The notes: generated by a model not told the origin, from the sequence alone. A stretch of 49,938 nt of DNA from Gemmatimonadaceae bacterium (GCA_013816855.1 JACDDT010000011.1:1-49938), one strand, 5' to 3'. Shown: positions 1-8,795, counted from the stretch's first letter. Numbers and translations are program-made.

Positions 1-15
1 GAAGGGAATGATTTC

Positions 16-1350
16 GTGACGACGGCAGCTCCCGTCAGGACTCCGCCGGTCACAACCTCGCGCGCCGTCGCAGTTGAGATCTGCGCGGATCTGCGCAGCG
101 GTGATTTTCTAGATCAGTCGTTCGAGCGCCGCGCGGGCAAGCTTGATGCGCGGGACCGGCGCTGGCTCCGCGAGCTGATCTACGGAATGCTTCGCAAGCG
201 CGCCCGCATCGACGCTCTGCTCTCGGTTCGCGTTCGCGGAACCCTTTCGCGTCTCGACCCCGACGTGCTCGATCTTCTAAGACTCGGTGTCTATCAGCTG
301 TTCTACATGGGCAGCGTCCCAGCGTACGCAGCCATCGCCCAGACCGTCGAGCTGGTGAAGCGCCGCCAAGGGCTCGGCGCGAGCAAACTCGTGAATGCCG
401 TTCTCCGGCGTCTCGACCGCGAGCGCGAAGACCTCGGCCTGGAGATTCCGACGGAGCCGGCGGCGCGACTCGCACTGGAGTATTCGCATCCGGAGTGGCT
501 GGTGCAGAGATGGCTCGAACGCTGGAGCGTGGAAGAGACTGAAAAGCTGCTCTCACTCAACGACGCAGAAGCACCAGTAATCATCCGCCCTTACAACGTC
601 GTTCGTGAGCAGCTCGAGACGTCTCTCGAGTCCGGAGAGGTCACTGTCGCCGACGCGCCACTCGTCACAGACAGCATTCTACTCGGCGGCAACATTGCGC
701 TCACCGAGCTCGGGGCATTCCGGCAGGGACAATTTTTCGTTCAGGATCCGGCCGCCACTCTCGTCACCAAGTACGCGTGCATCCCGATTGGTGCCGTCGT
801 CGCGGATCTTTGCGCCGCGCCCGGTGGGAAGGCGATCGAGCTCTCGCGCACCGCGAAGACGGTAATCGCGTCCGACCGGATCTTCGCGCGTATGGATCGA
901 GTCGTCGCAAACCGCCGGCGCCTCGACCTCGAGAATGTTCTCCCTCTGGTAGCGGACGCGAAATCCCCGGCGATTCGCCACGTAGACGCGGTGCTCCTCG
1001 ATGTACCGTGCACTGGAACGGGAACGTTTCGCCGACACCCCGATGCACGCTGGCGTCTCAAGGTCTCCGATATCGCCGTGATGGCGGCCACTCAGCGAAC
1101 GATTTTGAGAACGGCGTCGGCCGCAGTGAGGCCGGGAGGCCTGCTCATTTACAGTACCTGCTCGCTCGAGCCGGAAGAAAACGAATTGCAGATCGAAATT
1201 TTCCTCGCCCTTAATCCGAATTGGCAGTTGGTTCCTCCGCCGGTCGAAGCCGTTCCTTCGGAAGTGCTCGACGGCGGGTTTCTACGCGTCCTTCCGCAGA
1301 TGCGCGGAACCGACGGCGCGTTCGCCGCACGGCTGCGAAGGATCGCATAA
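16..1350 (+). CDS. rsmB: 16S rRNA m5C967 methyltransferase RsmB
   Basis: Methylates a cytosine of 16S rRNA (C967 in E. coli) with S-adenosylmethionine. The 444-aa protein has the family's two parts: an N-terminal NusB-like helical domain (about residues 15-140) and a Rossmann methyltransferase domain. Seen directly: the SAM-binding segment DLCAAPGGK near 264-272 and the two RNA m5C-methylase cysteines, C332 in DVPCTGTG and C382 in YSTCSLEPEE. Start is GTG at 16; an ATG-free upstream stretch of only 15 bases is available, so the end of a preceding gene just outside the window is likely (fmt is the usual neighbour, inference). Its TAA overlaps the ATG of the PASTA gene by one base, so it heads a translationally coupled run. 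Length is normal for the family. Confidence 0.95.
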   Translation: MTTAAPVRTPPVTTSRAVAVEICADLRSGDFLDQSFERRAGKLDARDRRWLRELIYGMLRKRARIDALLSVRVRGTLSRLDPDVLDLLRLGVYQLFYMGSVPAYAAIAQTVELVKRRQGLGASKLVNAVLRRLDREREDLGLEIPTEPAARLALEYSHPEWLVQRWLERWSVEETEKLLSLNDAEAPVIIRPYNVVREQLETSLESGEVTVADAPLVTDSILLGGNIALTELGAFRQGQFFVQDPAATLVTKYACIPIGAVVADLCAAPGGKAIELSRTAKTVIASDRIFARMDRVVANRRRLDLENVLPLVADAKSPAIRHVDAVLLDVPCTGTGTFRRHPDARWRLKVSDIAVMAATQRTILRTASAAVRPGGLLIYSTCSLEPEENELQIEIFLALNPNWQLVPPPVEAVPSEVLDGGFLRVLPQMRGTDGAFAARLRRIA

Positions 1351-2129
1351 TGTCTATCCGGGCGTGGCCGCGCCGCGCGTTGCCCTATCTGATTGTCGCC
1401 GTGGGCGGGTTCCTCATCGCTTATCTGGCGATTTTTCTTTTTGCGTTTCCGGCCGAGGTAATTCCCGACGAGGGAGTTCTTCCAAATGTCGTAGGCCTGA
1501 ACTTCGCCGACGCGCAGATTGCGCTCGAGAAAGCAGGCTTCCACGCCCAACAAGGCGAGACCCGCTTTCATAAATCCGTCCGTGAAAGCGTTGTTCTCCA
1601 GGAAGATCCGCCCGCAGGCAGCCGGCAGAAGCGCGGTACCGACGTGGTCCTCGCAATCAGCGGCGGCCAACGCACCGCTGAAGTGCCTCAGCTCATTTAC
1701 ATGACACAACAGCAGGCGAAGGTGGCAATCGAAAACACCGGCCTCGCGCTGGGAACAATCACTGAAAAGATGAGCGATCAGCAGCGCGGCTTCGTCGTTG
1801 AAAGCAGTCCGCCCGCCGGAACGAAGCTTCAGCTTCCGGCTTCAGTGGATATTGTCGTGAGCAAGGGACCGGTCGCGCTGCCGGTTCCGGATCTTACCGG
1901 CCGCTCGCTTGCAGAGGCGAGATCGATGCTCGAAGCGGCGGGACTGAGGCTCGGCGGCATATCCCGCGACACTAGCTCGATCAATCCGGAAGGAACGGTG
2001 ATGGGCCAGATTCCCGCTCCGGGGCAAAGCGTTTCCAACGGCGGCGCGGTAAGCGTGCGCATCTCGCGCTTCCCCTCCCCCACCCCGGCGCCTTCACTTG
2101 CGCCGGATACTCTCGAGCTTCATCGATGA
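1350..2129 (+). CDS. Membrane-anchored PASTA-domain protein
   Basis: A 259-aa protein with one N-terminal membrane helix (about residues 10-32) followed by three PASTA repeats (about 42-106, 108-173 and 175-241) and a short Pro-rich tail. Each repeat shows the typical pattern: a P-x-hydrophobic-x-G or similar opening, an A-x-x-x-L-x-x-A-G helix, a PPAG or PAPG turn and a closing VxVxVS-like strand. PASTA domains bind peptidoglycan fragments or beta-lactams in Ser/Thr kinases and PBPs; here no kinase or transpeptidase domain is attached, so it may be an envelope sensor or scaffold (inference). The start at 1350 shares its A with the rsmB stop; a longer upstream frame exists but only shadows rsmB. 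The end overlaps the rpe start by four bases. Confidence 0.85.
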   Translation: MSIRAWPRRALPYLIVAVGGFLIAYLAIFLFAFPAEVIPDEGVLPNVVGLNFADAQIALEKAGFHAQQGETRFHKSVRESVVLQEDPPAGSRQKRGTDVVLAISGGQRTAEVPQLIYMTQQQAKVAIENTGLALGTITEKMSDQQRGFVVESSPPAGTKLQLPASVDIVVSKGPVALPVPDLTGRSLAEARSMLEAAGLRLGGISRDTSSINPEGTVMGQIPAPGQSVSNGGAVSVRISRFPSPTPAPSLAPDTLELHR

Positions 2130-2791
2130 TCGCGCGGATTGCGCCGTCCATTCTGAGCGCCGATTTCTCCAGACTCGCGGAAGAGATCGCGATGTGCGAA
2201 GCCGGCGGCGCGGACCTCATCCACATTGACGTGATGGACGGCCGCTTCGTACCGAATCTCACCTTCGGAACGAAAGTGATAGCTGCGGTTCGTGAAGTGA
2301 CAGAGCTGCCACTCGATGTGCACTTAATGGTTGTGCAGCCCGAGAATTACTTCGAGGACTTCGCGAAGGCCGGCGCCACCGGCATGACCATTCATACCGA
2401 AGCCGCCCCTCATCTTCAACGCCAACTCGCACGCATCAAGGAGCTAGGCTGCAAAGCCGGCGCGGCGGTGAACCCTGCCACGCCGTTGACCGCGGTAAGC
2501 GAAGTCCTCGGCGATCTCGATCTCCTCTTGGTGATGACGGTAAATCCGGGTTTCGGCGGGCAGCAATTCATCGCCGGCTCGAACGGCAAAGTCCGCCGCG
2601 CGCGCGCCATGCTCGACAAAGCGGGCAGCTCGGCGTCTTTGGAAGTTGACGGAGGCGTCGATCGCGCCACCATTCGCGGCCTGTGGGAAGCAGGCGCGGA
2701 TACTTTCGTGTCGGGCAACACGATCTTCACCGCGCAGGATCCGCAGGGGGAAATCGAAGAGCTGCGGAAGCGCTGCGTTACGGACGCGTGA
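2126..2791 (+). CDS. rpe: Ribulose-phosphate 3-epimerase
   Basis: Interconverts D-ribulose 5-phosphate and D-xylulose 5-phosphate in the pentose phosphate pathway. The 221-aa TIM barrel has normal length. Seen: PSILSADF at 8-14, the metal-binding segment HIDVMDG with H33 and D35, DVHLMV with H66, the phosphate loop NPGFGGQ, and EVDGGV carrying the second catalytic Asp. The ATG overlaps the PASTA gene stop in an ATGA, and the stop overlaps the GTG of the thioredoxin-like gene, so translation is probably coupled through this run. Confidence 0.95.
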   Translation: MIARIAPSILSADFSRLAEEIAMCEAGGADLIHIDVMDGRFVPNLTFGTKVIAAVREVTELPLDVHLMVVQPENYFEDFAKAGATGMTIHTEAAPHLQRQLARIKELGCKAGAAVNPATPLTAVSEVLGDLDLLLVMTVNPGFGGQQFIAGSNGKVRRARAMLDKAGSSASLEVDGGVDRATIRGLWEAGADTFVSGNTIFTAQDPQGEIEELRKRCVTDA

Positions 2792-3339
2792 CGAGAAAAC
2801 AGCAGCTTGTCGGCGCCTCGATCGCGATCGTAGCGGCAGCCTCCGGTCTCTTTTTCGGCGATAAATATTTTCACGACGAGATGTTTCCCGTTGTCGTCGG
2901 CACTGACGCACCGGATTTTACGGCCAAGACTCTTGATGCTTCGGCGCGCCGGAAGACTCTCGCAGATTATCGCGGTCAGGTCGTTCTCCTCAATGTTTGG
3001 GCGACGTGGTGTCTTCCCTGCCGCGTCGAGATGCCGAGTATCGAGAAGCTGCACCAGGCGTACGGGCCGAAGGGTTTGAAGATCGTCGCCATTAGCATCG
3101 ACGATCCGGGCACCGACGCGCAGGTCCGCGACTTCGCGAAATCGTTTGGCCTTACCTTCGAGATTCTTCACGATCCCACGAACAAGATCACCGGTGGTTA
3201 CCAGATCACCGGTTACCCGGAAACGTTCGTCATCGGCCGGGACGGAGTGATCCGCAAAAAGGTGATGCAGGCCACCGACTGGAACTCGCCCGAGAATCGC
3301 GGCCTCATCGAGCGACTCCTATCCGAGAAGGCCGGTTAG
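2788..3339 (+). CDS. TlpA/ResA-type membrane-anchored thiol-disulfide oxidoreductase
   Basis: A 183-aa thioredoxin-fold protein with an uncleaved-looking N-terminal hydrophobic segment (about residues 6-23) that should anchor it outside the cytoplasmic membrane. The redox motif is WCLPC (C75, C78) preceded by the strand VVLLNVWAT, and the cis-proline loop reads GYPETF. This is the AhpC/TSA-Redoxin TlpA family that reduces disulfides, often in cytochrome c maturation (family knowledge; substrate unknown here). GTG at 2788 was chosen because it overlaps the rpe stop (GTGA) and gives exactly the expected anchor; the frame runs farther upstream only inside rpe. tsaD starts three bases after its stop. 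Confidence 0.88.
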   Translation: MTRKQQLVGASIAIVAAASGLFFGDKYFHDEMFPVVVGTDAPDFTAKTLDASARRKTLADYRGQVVLLNVWATWCLPCRVEMPSIEKLHQAYGPKGLKIVAISIDDPGTDAQVRDFAKSFGLTFEILHDPTNKITGGYQITGYPETFVIGRDGVIRKKVMQATDWNSPENRGLIERLLSEKAG

Positions 3340-3341
3340 CC

Positions 3342-4385
3342 GTGGCGTTGATCCTCGGCATCGAGACCTCGTGCGACGAGACATCCGCGGCCGTCCTCGA
3401 GGGAAATGGCGATGACGTCACGCAAAAGTCGCTCATCATCCTCTCGCAGGACGTGCATCGCGTGTTCGGCGGTGTCGTACCCGAGATCGCGTCGCGCGCG
3501 CATCTCACCAGCATCGTGCCGGTCGTCGAGAAAGCGCTCGCGGAAGCGAAAGTGGAGCTGGGTCACCTCGATGCTATCGCAGTCACCCACGCGCCGGGGC
3601 TCGTCGGCGCGCTCCTCGTCGGACTTAGCTACGCGAAGGCGCTCGCGCTTACGCTTAACATTCCGCTCGTCGGCGTGCACCACATGGAGGGGCATCTCTT
3701 TGCGGTCGCGCTGGAGCATCCCGATGCAAAGCCTCCCTTCACCGCACTTCTTGTTTCCGGCGGGCACACGCTTCTCATCGACGTCGAGGCGTGGGGATCA
3801 TACAAGCTCCTCGGCTCGACGCGCGACGACGCAGCGGGGGAGGCCTTCGATAAGGTCGCGAAGATGCTGGGGCTTCCATACCCGGGCGGGAGATATGTCG
3901 AGCAGCTGGCCGCGAGCGGCAGCTCGAGCCGTTTCCGTTTTGGAAGAGGAATGCTGCGCAAGAATTCACTTCCCAACGACGATGACTATTACGCGTTCTC
4001 TTTCAGCGGATTAAAAACTGCTGTGCTCAACGCGGTAAAGGCATCCATCGATCTCGAGAGCGACAAAGCAGATATCGCTCGCGCGTTCCAGGATTCCCTC
4101 ATCGAGACGCTGATCGAGAAAACCGCGCGCGCTGCCGCGGCCTTCGGGCGCGATCGCGTCGTGCTCGGCGGCGGTGTGGCGTGCAACAATACCCTCGTTA
4201 AGGCGATGACGGCCCGGCTCGAAAGCGACAACGTGAAGGTGTTCGCCCCATCACCACGGCTGTCCACGGACAACGCCGCCATGATCGCCCGCGCGGGCTT
4301 TTTCCGGTTCGAGCAGGGTGAGCGGTCGCCGCTTTCGCTCGCGGCTCACGCATCCCTCCCTATCCCCGGCCTTCAAGCCGCCTAG
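3342..4385 (+). CDS. tsaD: tRNA N6-threonylcarbamoyladenosine transferase TsaD
   Basis: Transfers the threonylcarbamoyl group to A37 of ANN-decoding tRNAs together with TsaB and TsaE. The 347-aa ASKHA-fold protein has all hallmark pieces: N-terminal GIETSCDETS (6-15), the metal site HMEGH (H114, H118), SGGHT, the DDAAGEAFDK segment and the C-terminal GGGVACNN nucleotide loop followed by STDNAAM. GTG start at 3342, two bases after the preceding stop. It is in an apparent operon with the TlpA-like gene upstream and lgt downstream. Confidence 0.96.
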   Translation: MALILGIETSCDETSAAVLEGNGDDVTQKSLIILSQDVHRVFGGVVPEIASRAHLTSIVPVVEKALAEAKVELGHLDAIAVTHAPGLVGALLVGLSYAKALALTLNIPLVGVHHMEGHLFAVALEHPDAKPPFTALLVSGGHTLLIDVEAWGSYKLLGSTRDDAAGEAFDKVAKMLGLPYPGGRYVEQLAASGSSSRFRFGRGMLRKNSLPNDDDYYAFSFSGLKTAVLNAVKASIDLESDKADIARAFQDSLIETLIEKTARAAAAFGRDRVVLGGGVACNNTLVKAMTARLESDNVKVFAPSPRLSTDNAAMIARAGFFRFEQGERSPLSLAAHASLPIPGLQAA

Positions 4386-4395
4386 ATTCTACGAC

Positions 4396-5259
4396 GTGAC
4401 AAATTCAATCTTCGCTTCAGTCGTTCAGCATCCGCTTTCCTACGACGTCGGCCCGCTTCAGCTCACCGGCTTCGGCTTGGCGATGCTGCTCTGCTTCGTC
4501 ATCGCGCAGATCGTGGCGCAGCGCGAGCTCGCGCGGAGAGGCCACGATCCCGAGCCGATCGGCGATTTGATTTTTGCCGCCGTCGTCGGCGGCCTGCTCG
4601 GCGGCAAGATCTACTACTCGGTTCTCATGCACGACTCGACCGCACTCTTGAGCCGCGCGGGATTCGTCTTCTGGGGCGGACTCGTGGGGGGGATTATCGC
4701 GACCTACGTAGTAATCAGGAAGAAAAAGCTCACCTTCCCACACATCAGCGACGTTGCCGCCCCCGCAATCGCCGCGGCATACGCAGTCGGCAGAACGGGA
4801 TGCTGGGCAGTGGGCGACGACTACGGCCGTCCGTGGAGCGGACCTTGGGCGGTGAAGTTTCCCGAGGGGGCGCCACCGTCGACTGTCATCAACATGGAAC
4901 GGCTCTTCAACATTCCAGCAGCCGCCGGCTCGATGCCGACGGACGTTCTGGCCGTTCACCCTACTCAGCTCTACGAAGTAACGATGGGCTTCGTAATGTT
5001 CCTCATCCTATGGAAATACCGCGATCATAAGCACGCCGAGGGCTGGCTGTTTGGTTTTTATTGCGTGCTCGCTGGTATCGAGCGGTTCATCGTCGAATTC
5101 GTACGCGCCAAGGACGATCGCTTCTTCGGTGGGTTGACGATGGCGCAGGTGATCGCCCTCGTCTTCGTGGCTGTCGGCGCTCTCTGGATGCATGCTCGTC
5201 GGAATCCCGGACCTGGTGCTCCGGGTATTTACTCCGGAGCGGAAACCGCGCGCAGTTAG
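4396..5259 (+). CDS. lgt: Prolipoprotein diacylglyceryl transferase (divergent Lgt)
   Basis: Adds diacylglycerol to the lipobox cysteine of prelipoproteins in the cytoplasmic membrane. The 287-aa protein has about seven hydrophobic helices. Seen: the FWGGLVGG segment near 92-99 (matching the family's HGGLxGG but with Trp in place of His), the signature-like GRTGCWAVGDDYGRP (132-146, R133) in place of the classic GRIGNFxNxExYGRP, and HPTQLYE with H188. The divergence at the signature is a real feature of some lineages, so function is likely but less certain than for classical Lgt. GTG at 4396 was chosen because it lies 10 bases after tsaD and gives the expected N terminus. Several lipoproteins in this window would be its substrates. 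Its last four bases overlap the convergent FTR1 gene. Confidence 0.85.
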   Translation: MTNSIFASVVQHPLSYDVGPLQLTGFGLAMLLCFVIAQIVAQRELARRGHDPEPIGDLIFAAVVGGLLGGKIYYSVLMHDSTALLSRAGFVFWGGLVGGIIATYVVIRKKKLTFPHISDVAAPAIAAAYAVGRTGCWAVGDDYGRPWSGPWAVKFPEGAPPSTVINMERLFNIPAAAGSMPTDVLAVHPTQLYEVTMGFVMFLILWKYRDHKHAEGWLFGFYCVLAGIERFIVEFVRAKDDRFFGGLTMAQVIALVFVAVGALWMHARRNPGPGAPGIYSGAETARS

Positions 5260-7019
5260 ACTGCGGGCTTCTTCGGCACGAACGTCTTCACGATCATGAA
5301 GACGAACAGCGCGAGCAGAATTGCCTGCGCCGTGAGAGTTTCGACACTCGGGTAAATACCCATCCCATCGACGTGCGGGAAGCCGTGCACGAGAGTGACA
5401 CCGATCACGTTGCCTTCCTGCAGCTCACGAATTCCCTTCCCGGCGAAAACGAACGCCATGTAATACAGCAGGACGCTGGTTACCGTGAAGAACGGGCGCA
5501 TCGGGATGCGCACTCCATACCTGTAGAACAGCGTGAAGATCACCGCGAGCAGCGCGAAGCCGGCGACAATTCCCAGTGCGAGCGGGACACCGACGTTCGG
5601 ACCCTCGTTAAAGAGCGCCTGATAGAAGAGCGCGGTTTCCGCTCCCTCTCGGTACACCGCGAGAAATGCGACGAGTGCGAGTGCTTTTCCGCCGCCTTGG
5701 TCGAGCGCGACAGTCACCTTTTGCTTGATGAATTGCTGCCACTTCACCGCTTCGACGCGTGAGATGAGCCAGTAGCTCACGGAGAACAGCACCGCCACGG
5801 CGATGAGCATCGTCACCCCCTCGACGATCTCTCTGCTCGCCGGAATCGCCGAGAGAAGCGTGGAAAGGATGATGGCCGTGACAAAGCTCGCGACTAATCC
5901 GAGTGCGATACCGAGCCATATGGACTTGAGACGCTCGCGGTGTCCCATCTTGATGAGGAAGGCGACGACCGCCCCTACGACGAGAATTGCCTCGAAGCCT
6001 TCGCGCACGATGATGAGCAGAGATTGAAGAAACGCTTCCCACGCGCCCGACGGCCGCTGAGTGAGCGCGATGACTTCCGGTAATCCATCGGCGATGGCAT
6101 CCCGGGATTCTTTAGCTCCCGTGAGATCGTCCCGTTTGACTGCGCCTTTGAAGTCGGCGAAGTGGCGCTCCATCGTAGTGACGAGTCCCGGCTTCTTCGC
6201 GCGTGTTGGTGTTTCGAGCGGCTCGAACGCGATGTAAGCGTCAAAAGCGCGGTCACCAGCTTCCGCGCGCTTACCCGCGCGCGCGAAATCGAGAGCGCTG
6301 TCGAGAAGAGCCAGAATCGTTCGCGACGTTGGATTCACCGCATCGGCCGCGGCGGGAATGCGCATCGGCTCGCCGCGCATCGCGTATATGTAGTTGACGA
6401 CGTTCCATCGTTGCTGCGCGGGCATGCTCCCGAAGGCAGGCATCGCCGTTCCGCGCACGCCCACGCTGATCACATTGAAAGCGAGAGCGGGTGTGAGCTC
6501 CGGCGTATGTGACTTACTGCCGATGGCGGGCGGCGCAGTGCTGAGTGTCTTAGCCATCGGACCGTTGCCCAGGCCGGACATGCCGTGACACGATGAGCAG
6601 CTCGAGGCGAACACCGCGTGCCCGGCGGCGGTGTCGAGGGGCGCGTTCGGAAGATCCATCGCGCCCGCACGTCCAAGTGCGGTGACGAAGCGCGAATGCA
6701 CGGCGCGCACGACGGATGGCGGCCGTTTCTTCGCAACTTCTTCAATGAGCGTGTCGAGAACAGCGCGAATAGCCGGCGCGTCGTAACCAGGCATCTTCGC
6801 CGCGACATCGCGCGCGTCACCGAGGAAGCCGCTCGTCTCGTTGAATTCGTCTTCGGAGATGAGATGCCCGCGCTCGTCGACAGCTTTCGCGTACTCCTCG
6901 ACCGCGACGCTGACGATACTCGATATCCGTTTTGCGGAGTTGTCCTGGGCGGAGAGCGCAGAAGCCGCCAGGAACGACGACAGCAGCACAGCGCCGTCGC
7001 GCCAAAGCCTGATTTTCAT
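5256..7019 (-). CDS. Cytochrome c-FTR1 family iron permease fusion
   Basis: A 587-aa membrane protein predicted to import iron. Order: Sec signal (about 1-25), a helical extracytoplasmic region, a class I cytochrome c domain with heme motif CSSCH (C141, C144, H145) and a Met ligand candidate in TAMPAFG (M193), a linker, then an FTR1 permease with about seven helices. The two FTR1 ferric-iron motifs are present: REGFE (339-343) and REGAE (457-461). In this family a high-potential heme or copper partner oxidises Fe(II) for permeation through REXXE sites; the fusion places the electron acceptor on the permease (inference). It converges on lgt with a four-base overlap. No Fur-like box was recognised. 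Confidence 0.9.
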   Translation of the reverse strand: MKIRLWRDGAVLLSSFLAASALSAQDNSAKRISSIVSVAVEEYAKAVDERGHLISEDEFNETSGFLGDARDVAAKMPGYDAPAIRAVLDTLIEEVAKKRPPSVVRAVHSRFVTALGRAGAMDLPNAPLDTAAGHAVFASSCSSCHGMSGLGNGPMAKTLSTAPPAIGSKSHTPELTPALAFNVISVGVRGTAMPAFGSMPAQQRWNVVNYIYAMRGEPMRIPAAADAVNPTSRTILALLDSALDFARAGKRAEAGDRAFDAYIAFEPLETPTRAKKPGLVTTMERHFADFKGAVKRDDLTGAKESRDAIADGLPEVIALTQRPSGAWEAFLQSLLIIVREGFEAILVVGAVVAFLIKMGHRERLKSIWLGIALGLVASFVTAIILSTLLSAIPASREIVEGVTMLIAVAVLFSVSYWLISRVEAVKWQQFIKQKVTVALDQGGGKALALVAFLAVYREGAETALFYQALFNEGPNVGVPLALGIVAGFALLAVIFTLFYRYGVRIPMRPFFTVTSVLLYYMAFVFAGKGIRELQEGNVIGVTLVHGFPHVDGMGIYPSVETLTAQAILLALFVFMIVKTFVPKKPAV

Positions 7020-7063
7020 TGCCGAGTAAATCTATCTGGAATACCCGGCGAGGCAACTAATCG

Positions 7064-7633
7064 CTATGTCCGGGCGAGATCGCTTTCGGAGGTGGCAGCG
7101 ATGACGCCGGTCCGCCGCTCGAAGCGACCAACGAACGCGCTGAGGGAATCATTCGTGAATTCTCCACGTGACATTCCGAGGGCCCCGATCGCATTCTCTA
7201 TCTCCACTGGACTCCCCTCGACCTCGACCAGGGTATCCATCCTCGGATATTCCTCGAAACGGATGGTCGCACCGCCCAGCTCGTACTGAACGATGCGGCG
7301 ATCGATCTCCTTCACGACGTCATATCCGAGCTTTTCCAGGATCACTCCCAACTCGGCCGAATCAGAGATCCCCGCCGAGATCTCCTCACGAACTTTGTAG
7401 CCACTGCTCGTATCCACGGGCCCCTTCCAATCGACGACCGCTCGGCTCGACGAAGCTGATTGATAGGTGCGCACCCGAATGACTTCGTCCTTGGAGCCGA
7501 GGCTGCGGTCGGCGGTGTCGTAACGGCAGTCGCGGAGTGCGCCCTCGAAAACGAGCTTGGCTCCGGCAGCGTCGAGCAGCTTCGCCTTCTCCGAAATGTC
7601 GGCGACTACCGCCTTCAGCTCCACCTCACGCAC
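7064..7633 (-). CDS. CYTH domain protein (class IV adenylate cyclase/thiamine triphosphatase fold)
   Basis: A 189-aa single-domain protein of the CYTH superfamily, whose members act on triphosphorylated substrates inside a beta-barrel tunnel. The defining ExExK motif is at the N terminus (E3, E5, K7), followed by alternating charged strands such as VIRVRTY and VRFEEY-like segments and a DxxVEVEG strand near the middle. The sequence most resembles CyaB-like class IV cyclases of prokaryotes, but such calls are often wrong; tripolyphosphatase or thiamine triphosphatase activity is equally possible. Its start overlaps the 3' end of the HAD hydrolase gene by eight bases, so the two are probably cotranscribed. 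Confidence 0.8.
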   Translation of the reverse strand: MREVELKAVVADISEKAKLLDAAGAKLVFEGALRDCRYDTADRSLGSKDEVIRVRTYQSASSSRAVVDWKGPVDTSSGYKVREEISAGISDSAELGVILEKLGYDVVKEIDRRIVQYELGGATIRFEEYPRMDTLVEVEGSPVEIENAIGALGMSRGEFTNDSLSAFVGRFERRTGVIAATSESDLART

Positions 7634-8318
7634 GAGCGATCACTTCCATTACTGCGTCCGTCTGCGAAAGATCTTGAACGACGGCGAATGGGTCGTGCGC
7701 CTTGAGATCGTCGACGGAATAATGTCCGGTCGCAACCGCTATCGCGCGCGCGCCCAGCTCCCTGCCGCAGGCGATGTCGGCTGGTGTATCTCCGATCACG
7801 TAAATCCTGTCGCCGGGGAGATCGAGCCCCAGAGATTCCTTCGCCCTCTGCTGGGCGATCGCGGGAAGCTTCGGCCGGTGCTCGTGGTCCGAGCCGAATG
7901 CGTTGATTCGAAATCTTGCGAAATCGACACCGGCCGCGGCGAGCTTCCGCCTCGCACCCTCGACGATGTTGCCGGTGAGGAGTCCGAGTATCACGTCATC
8001 GCGTTGCTCCAGCGCATCAAGGAGCTCCGGAACTCCGGGGAGCGTTCGCACTTTGAACTTTCCGCTTCCGATCCTCTCTTCGAGTCCGCCGACATAGTGA
8101 TCCATTACCACATTCATTCGCTCATCGATGATCTCGTCCGCGTGCCCAACGTTCTTCATGGCTTCGCGGACAATCTGCTTATCGGTCTTCCCGTCGTAGC
8201 GGTACTCCGGATTTCCCGGCGAGCCGAAGACGTGGGCGAGGGCGCTCTCCATCGACGCGCGTCCGACGCCCTCGCTCTTGAGCATTGTTCCGTCGATGTC
8301 GAAGAGAACGAGTTTCAT
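7626..8318 (-). CDS. HAD-family phosphatase (phosphoglycolate phosphatase-like)
   Basis: A 230-aa haloacid dehalogenase-like hydrolase. Motif I is FDIDGT with nucleophile D7 and D9; motif II is GLLTGN; the motif III lysine is likely in HRPKLP; motif IV is IGDTPADI. A helical cap of about 70 residues lies between motifs I and II, as in Gph/PGP-type phosphatases. Substrate cannot be told from sequence, though phosphoglycolate is plausible because glcDEF is encoded 20 kb away (inference). It overlaps the CYTH gene and faces the DUF6941-like gene across a 48-base divergent gap. Confidence 0.85.
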   Translation of the reverse strand: MKLVLFDIDGTMLKSEGVGRASMESALAHVFGSPGNPEYRYDGKTDKQIVREAMKNVGHADEIIDERMNVVMDHYVGGLEERIGSGKFKVRTLPGVPELLDALEQRDDVILGLLTGNIVEGARRKLAAAGVDFARFRINAFGSDHEHRPKLPAIAQQRAKESLGLDLPGDRIYVIGDTPADIACGRELGARAIAVATGHYSVDDLKAHDPFAVVQDLSQTDAVMEVIARA

Positions 8319-8366
8319 CTTGGCCGTAAGCTATCCACGGCCCATGTCGTGCGTCTACGTTGCGGG

Positions 8367-8795
8367 ATGCATATCTCCTTTGCCGTTTTCGCCGATGCGG
8401 CGAATCTCTCCCAGGAAGGCAAGCTGAACATCCTCGGCGTGTTCGACGCCGTGCAGGTCGCCGGGCTTCCGACCATTCATCCACGCACGCATTTCGTCGT
8501 CCGCCTCAAAGCGAATTCCACCGACGCGGGCACTCACGTCATCGCCTTTCGCTGGCTCAACCCGAGGGACGAAGAGCTCTGGTCTTCATCAGGTGAGATG
8601 ACTGTGGCTACTCCGCCGAATCCGGTGTTCGAAGTTGACCTTCCCATCATCGCCTGCGTCGATCTTCCGCTTAACTCCGCCGGACAATACCGGATGGAAG
8701 TGGTGCTCGATGGCACCCCAACGGCTGAAGCGCGACTCATCGTGAGCGGGCCGCCGCCGGCAATGATGCCTGCGACGGGACCGATGTTCAGCTAA
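8367..8795 (+). CDS. DUF6941-like small protein
   Basis: A 142-aa protein whose opening, a hydrophobic strand with FADAANLSQEGKLNILGVFD, matches my recollection of the DUF6941 family, small beta-rich proteins of unknown function in soil bacteria. It has no signal peptide or membrane helix and ends in a Pro/Met-rich tail. The ATG at 8367 is preceded by TTGCGGG, a plausible weak ribosome site; the same frame is open far upstream but only as a shadow of the HAD and CYTH genes. The last eight bases overlap the convergent NlpC/P60 gene. Function unknown. Confidence 0.7.
   Translation: MHISFAVFADAANLSQEGKLNILGVFDAVQVAGLPTIHPRTHFVVRLKANSTDAGTHVIAFRWLNPRDEELWSSSGEMTVATPPNPVFEVDLPIIACVDLPLNSAGQYRMEVVLDGTPTAEARLIVSGPPPAMMPATGPMFS

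Noticed and set aside
50-1214. Several long ORFs on both strands across rsmB
   Set aside because: Shadows of a gene with clear family motifs; compositions are Arg/Ser-rich and no ribosome site is seen.
1221-1349. Upstream extension of the PASTA protein
   Set aside because: It only reads through the end of rsmB; the ATG at 1350 gives a normal membrane anchor.
5061-5762. 233-aa plus-strand ORF over the FTR1 gene
   Set aside because: Antisense shadow of a gene with heme and REXXE motifs; charged low-complexity composition.
7557-8366. Long N-terminal extension of the DUF6941-like gene
   Set aside because: It lies opposite the HAD and CYTH genes; family similarity begins at 8367.
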